Source of the DNA: an uncultured Pseudomonas sp.
GTDB taxonomy: Bacteria; Pseudomonadota; Gammaproteobacteria; Pseudomonadales; Pseudomonadaceae
Direction: 5' to 3'
Length of the DNA stretch: 8,429 nt
NCBI GenBank assembly: GCA_946886875.1
Contig: CAMPJN010000151.1
Location: 1 to 8,429, forward strand
Numbering within the stretch: the stretch's first letter is position 1; each line of letters begins with the position of its first letter. The translations under genes and the position numbers were made by a program. The notes under the pieces are model-generated. The model was not told the origin of the DNA. It searched no databases and worked only from the letters and a program-made list of their open reading frames with translations. Below are positions 6,562 to 8,429 of the stretch, piece by piece.

Positions 6562-7478
6562 GCGTGGTGGTACGCCGGCTCGACCAGAAACTCCAGCAAA
6601 GCTTTTTGCACATGTAAGCGGTTTTCCGCTTGGTCCCAGGCTACCGAGCGTGGGTCGTCGAGCAGGTCTTCGCTGATTTCCTCGCCACGGTGCGCCGGCA
6701 GGCAATGCATGAACAGAACGTCCGCGGCGGCAGCATCGAGCAGGGCGCGGTTGACCTGATAAGGCTTGAACAGCTTGTGACGTTCGGCGATTTCTTCTTC
6801 CTGGCCCATCGATGCCCAGACGTCGGTACTGACCAGGTGCGCGCCGCTCACGGCTGCACGCGGATCGCGCAGAACCTGCACCCGCTCGCCGGCCTTGGCC
6901 AGGAATGCGGCGTTTGGCTCGTAGCCTTCCGGGCAGGCCACGCGCAGTTGGAAATCGAACTGCTCGGCGGCTTCTATATAAGAGTTGCACATGTTGTTGC
7001 CATCGCCGATCCAGGCCACGGTCTTGCCTTTGATGCTGCCGCGGTGTTCCTGGAAGGTCTGCATATCGGCGAGCAACTGGCAGGGGTGCAGATCATCGGA
7101 CAGGCCGTTGATCACCGGCACGCGCGAGTTGGCGGCGAACTCGGTCAGGTTACTATGGGCGAAGGTGCGGATCATCACCGCATCGAGCATCCGTGACATG
7201 ACGATGGCGGCATCGCCAATCGGTTCGCCGCGGCCCAGCTGGGTGTCGCGCGGCGACAAAAAGATCGCCTGGCCGCCGAGCTGAATCATCCCGGCTTCGA
7301 ACGACAAGCGGGTGCGGGTCGAAGCCTTCTCGAAGATCATTCCCAGTACACGGTTCTTCAGTGGCTCGAACAACAAGCCGCGGTTGCGCAAGTCCTTCAG
7401 CTCGATGCCGCGGCGGATCAGGCTCACCAATTCTTGTGGTGTGCAGTCCTTCAGCGAGAGAAAGTGTCTTGCGCTCAT
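6558..7478 (-). CDS. argF: Ornithine carbamoyltransferase (anabolic)
   Basis: The 306-residue product matches anabolic ornithine carbamoyltransferases, which make citrulline from ornithine and carbamoyl phosphate in arginine synthesis. Carbamoyl-phosphate motif STRTRLSFE (53-61), HPCQLLAD (131-138), [10 protein letters not shown] (158-167), the ornithine-binding DVWASMG loop (219-225) and [10 protein letters not shown] (258-267) with the active-site cysteine (259) are all intact. The start ATG 7478-7476 is supported by AAAAGG (7492-7487) 8 bases upstream and by the typical N-terminus [14 protein letters not shown]. It overlaps the downstream ABC ATPase by four bases. The short length and the lack of catabolic-type features favour ArgF over ArcB. 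Arginine/ArgR repression is expected from relatives; only a weak candidate site is visible. Confidence 0.95.
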   Translation of the reverse strand: MSARHFLSLKDCTPQELVSLIRRGIELKDLRNRGLLFEPLKNRVLGMIFEKASTRTRLSFEAGMIQLGGQAIFLSPRDTQLGRGEPIGDAAIVMSRMLDAVMIRTFAHSNLTEFAANSRVPVINGLSDDLHPCQLLADMQTFQEHRGSIKGKTVAWIGDGNNMCNSYIEAAEQFDFQLRVACPEGYEPNAAFLAKAGERVQVLRDPRAAVSGAHLVSTDVWASMGQEEEIAERHKLFKPYQVNRALLDAAAADVLFMHCLPAHRGEEISEDLLDDPRSVAWDQAENRLHVQKALLEFLVEPAYHHA

Positions 7479-7563
7479 GGTTCATACCTTTTGACAGCGG
7501 GCGCAGGTTCAAGGGCCAAATTAATGAAGAAAACGGCAGAACCTACGGCTGGGGGCCGCACAT

Positions 7564-7571
7564 GCGACGAA
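7564..7571 (-). promoter_or_regulatory. Possible ArgR half-site in the argF leader
   Basis: TTCGTCGC on the minus strand (7571-7564) contains CGTCGC, one base from the TGTCGC half-site described for Pseudomonas ArgR. It lies just downstream of the predicted argF start, a repressor position. No clear second half-site was seen, so this is tentative. Confidence 0.2.
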
Positions 7572-7587
7572 ACGGGGAAGGCGCGAT

Positions 7588-7615
7588 CTTATAAGCAAAC
7601 GGCGAGCAGGCGCAA
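7588..7615 (-). promoter_or_regulatory. Candidate sigma-70 promoter of argF
   Basis: On the minus strand TTGCGC (7615-7610), a 16-base spacer and TATAAG (7593-7588) make a reasonable -35/-10 pair, about 100 bases before the argF ATG. The gap 7479-7804 otherwise holds only the divergent lipoprotein control region. Confidence 0.45.
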
Positions 7616-7702
7616 ATCGTCCGCTCGTTAGCACCGGCTTGGCGCCGTGTAAGCGATTTTCCCTATTCGTTGTGCGAGATGTCACAAAACGGAAATCTAC
7701 GC

Positions 7703-7731
7703 TTGCCCGCTCTAGATTGGGCTTCTAGGAT
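7703..7731 (+). promoter_or_regulatory. Candidate sigma-70 promoter of the lipoprotein gene
   Basis: TTGCCC (7703-7708), a 17-base spacer and TAGGAT (7726-7731) match 4 of 6 bases in each box with ideal spacing. This predicts a leader of roughly 65 bases. Confidence 0.4.
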
Positions 7732-7745
7732 GCCCGCGCCTTTTC

Positions 7746-7774
7746 GGGCAATGCATTGCCCCCGCAATGGGGTA
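7746..7774 (+). promoter_or_regulatory. Overlapping palindromes in the lipoprotein leader
   Basis: GGGCAATGCATTGCCC (7746-7761) is a perfect 16-base palindrome. Its right half CATTGC (7754-7759) also pairs with GCAATG (7764-7769) around CCCC, and CCCC (7759-7763 region) can meet GGGG (7769-7772). The two hairpins exclude each other. It could be a protein operator near the start site or a structured leader RNA. Confidence 0.4.
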
Positions 7775-7792
7775 TCCATGGAATGTTATGCA

Positions 7793-7798
7793 AAGGAG
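7793..7798 (+). promoter_or_regulatory. Ribosome binding site deciding the lipoprotein start
   Basis: AAGGAG lies 6 bases before ATG 7805. Upstream in-frame ATGs (for example 7670) lack such a site and would hide the signal peptide behind 45 unlikely residues. Confidence 0.85.
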
Positions 7799-7804
7799 TT
7801 TTGC

Positions 7805-8236
7805 ATGAAACGCATCGCAACTATCGCCACTGTCTCCGCGTTCGCCCTGTTGACTGGCTGTGCCAGCCAGAACGTTAGTCAGCCAGCTGTGCCGTTGAAC
7901 GGTACTGTTGAGACTAACCTCAAGGCCGACGTGAAAGTGGGCGAAACCATCTCCGGTGAGTCTTCGGTGAACATCCTGTTCAATATGTTCAAGCTGGGTG
8001 GCGATACCCAGTTCGCCGATGGCGTTACCTACGGTGGTAGCGAAGGTGGTTTTGCGCTGGGTCTCGACCCGGTGGCATCCGCCAAATCCGCAGCTGCTTA
8101 CAAGGCAGTCACGGCCTCGGGTGCCGACGTGATCGTCGCCCCGCGTTATGAAGTGAACGTTCAAGATTACTTCGTATACAAGACCGTGCACGTCAAAGTA
8201 ACCGGCAACAAAGGCACCGTGACTGCAATTCGCTAA
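7805..8236 (+). CDS. Small outer-membrane lipoprotein of unknown function
   Basis: The 143-residue product begins MKRIATIATVSAFALLTGC, a lipoprotein signal peptide with lipobox LTGC (Cys19). Residue 20 is Ala rather than Asp, so sorting to the outer membrane is expected. The mature part has no recognised catalytic motif. It contains VGETISGESSVNILFNMFKLGGDTQ in its first half, a Gly-rich TYGGSEGGFALG stretch, then AKSAAAYKAVTASGADVIVAPRYEVNVQDYFVYKTVHVKVTG, a pattern of a short helix followed by beta strands that ends in a basic tail (TVTAIR). This layout, with an 'A-DVIVAPRYE' strand after a helix, resembles several small uncharacterised proteobacterial lipoproteins. It stands alone, divergent from argF, with its own promoter-like sequence and strong hairpins after it. 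No function is assigned. Confidence 0.88.
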   Translation: MKRIATIATVSAFALLTGCASQNVSQPAVPLNGTVETNLKADVKVGETISGESSVNILFNMFKLGGDTQFADGVTYGGSEGGFALGLDPVASAKSAAAYKAVTASGADVIVAPRYEVNVQDYFVYKTVHVKVTGNKGTVTAIR

Positions 8237-8250
8237 GAACTGCCGTTACT

Positions 8251-8302
8251 GAGAGCCGTCAGGCTCTCCGCCTGAATCGGCCGGCATGATGCCGGCCGAT
8301 TC
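8251..8302 (+). terminator. Two tandem hairpins after the lipoprotein gene
   Basis: GAGAGCC (8251-8257) pairs with GGCTCTC (8262-8268) around GTCA. Six bases later GAATCGGCCGGCA (8274-8286) pairs with TGCCGGCCGATTC (8290-8302), a perfect 13-base stem with a 3-base loop. Neither has a clear T-run (the second is followed by ATAAG), so termination may be imperfect, or the hairpins may protect the 3' end of the message. Confidence 0.55.
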
Positions 8303-8400
8303 ATAAGACGAACGCTGCTAGCGCACTTCCCCTCCAGTCTCCATAGTCATGTTCGTACCGACCATAGCAGTCGTCTTGAACAAGAATATGAGGCTAGGCC

Positions 8401-8429
8401 ATGACCAAGACCCTCCATCACCGTGCGTG
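8401..8429 (+). CDS. Start of a further gene (3' end outside window); possibly a molybdopterin oxidoreductase
   Basis: ATG 8401 follows TGAGG (8389-8393) by 7 bases and opens a frame reading MTKTLHHRA to the window edge. The HHRA(C) beginning recalls formate dehydrogenase-like molybdopterin oxidoreductases that start with an HHR-C-x-x-C iron-sulphur motif, but nine residues are too few to be sure. The 98-base gap before it (8303-8400) shows no clear promoter. Confidence 0.35.

Noticed and set aside
5692..6759. 355-codon open frame on the plus strand
   Set aside because: Antisense to the ABC ATPase and the end of argF, no motif, no ribosome site.
6562..6990. N-terminal extension of the ABC ATPase
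   Set aside because: The extra residues come from an out-of-frame reading of argF; the ATGA start fits the family N-terminus.
7670..7804. Longer start for the lipoprotein
   Set aside because: It would bury the lipoprotein signal peptide; the AAGGAG-supported ATG at 7805 is far better.

Overview
The window looks like chromosomal DNA of a Pseudomonas-type gammaproteobacterium. It is GC-rich, its intergenic gaps carry Pseudomonas-style REP palindromes, it has an argF followed by an ABC ATPase, and the protein families are typical of the genus. Species cannot be fixed from sequence alone. I see no insertion sequence, CRISPR array, tRNA or rRNA.

Layout. Bases 2-280 (+) are the end of a YbaK-type Cys-tRNA(Pro) deacylase, followed by a glycerol kinase (382-1869, +) that lacks the usual glpF/glpR/glpD neighbours. 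A gene-free gap (1870-2131) holds two REP-type palindrome families. Next is a leftward pair: an outer-membrane porin of the alginate-export type (4228-2990) and a periplasmic protein with two NarX/PilJ-like nitrate-sensor modules (2914-2132). Divergent from the porin is a PhzF-family enzyme (4571-5377, +). It converges on a leftward pair, argF (7478-6558) and a FbpC/PotA-like ABC ATPase (6561-5455), which overlap by ATGA. A small lipoprotein gene (7805-8236, +) and the first codons of another gene (8401 to the window end, +) close the window.

The most notable element is the porin leader. On the minus strand a near-perfect sigma-54 promoter (GG/GC boxes at 4377-4376 and 4365-4364) predicts a start near 4352. 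The predicted RNA begins almost at once with two small hairpins carrying hexaloops AACGGC and AACGAC, each with A at loop position 1 and G at position 4. The second hairpin shares its 3' arm with the 5' arm of a strong hairpin followed by nine T's, which lies in the porin's own leader. This matches the architecture bound by ANTAR-domain antiterminators such as NasR and NasT. With the NarX-like P-box protein downstream, the pair reads as a candidate nitrogen-responsive (nitrate/nitrite) outer-membrane uptake and sensing module. That functional reading is inference; the RNA and promoter architecture is directly visible.
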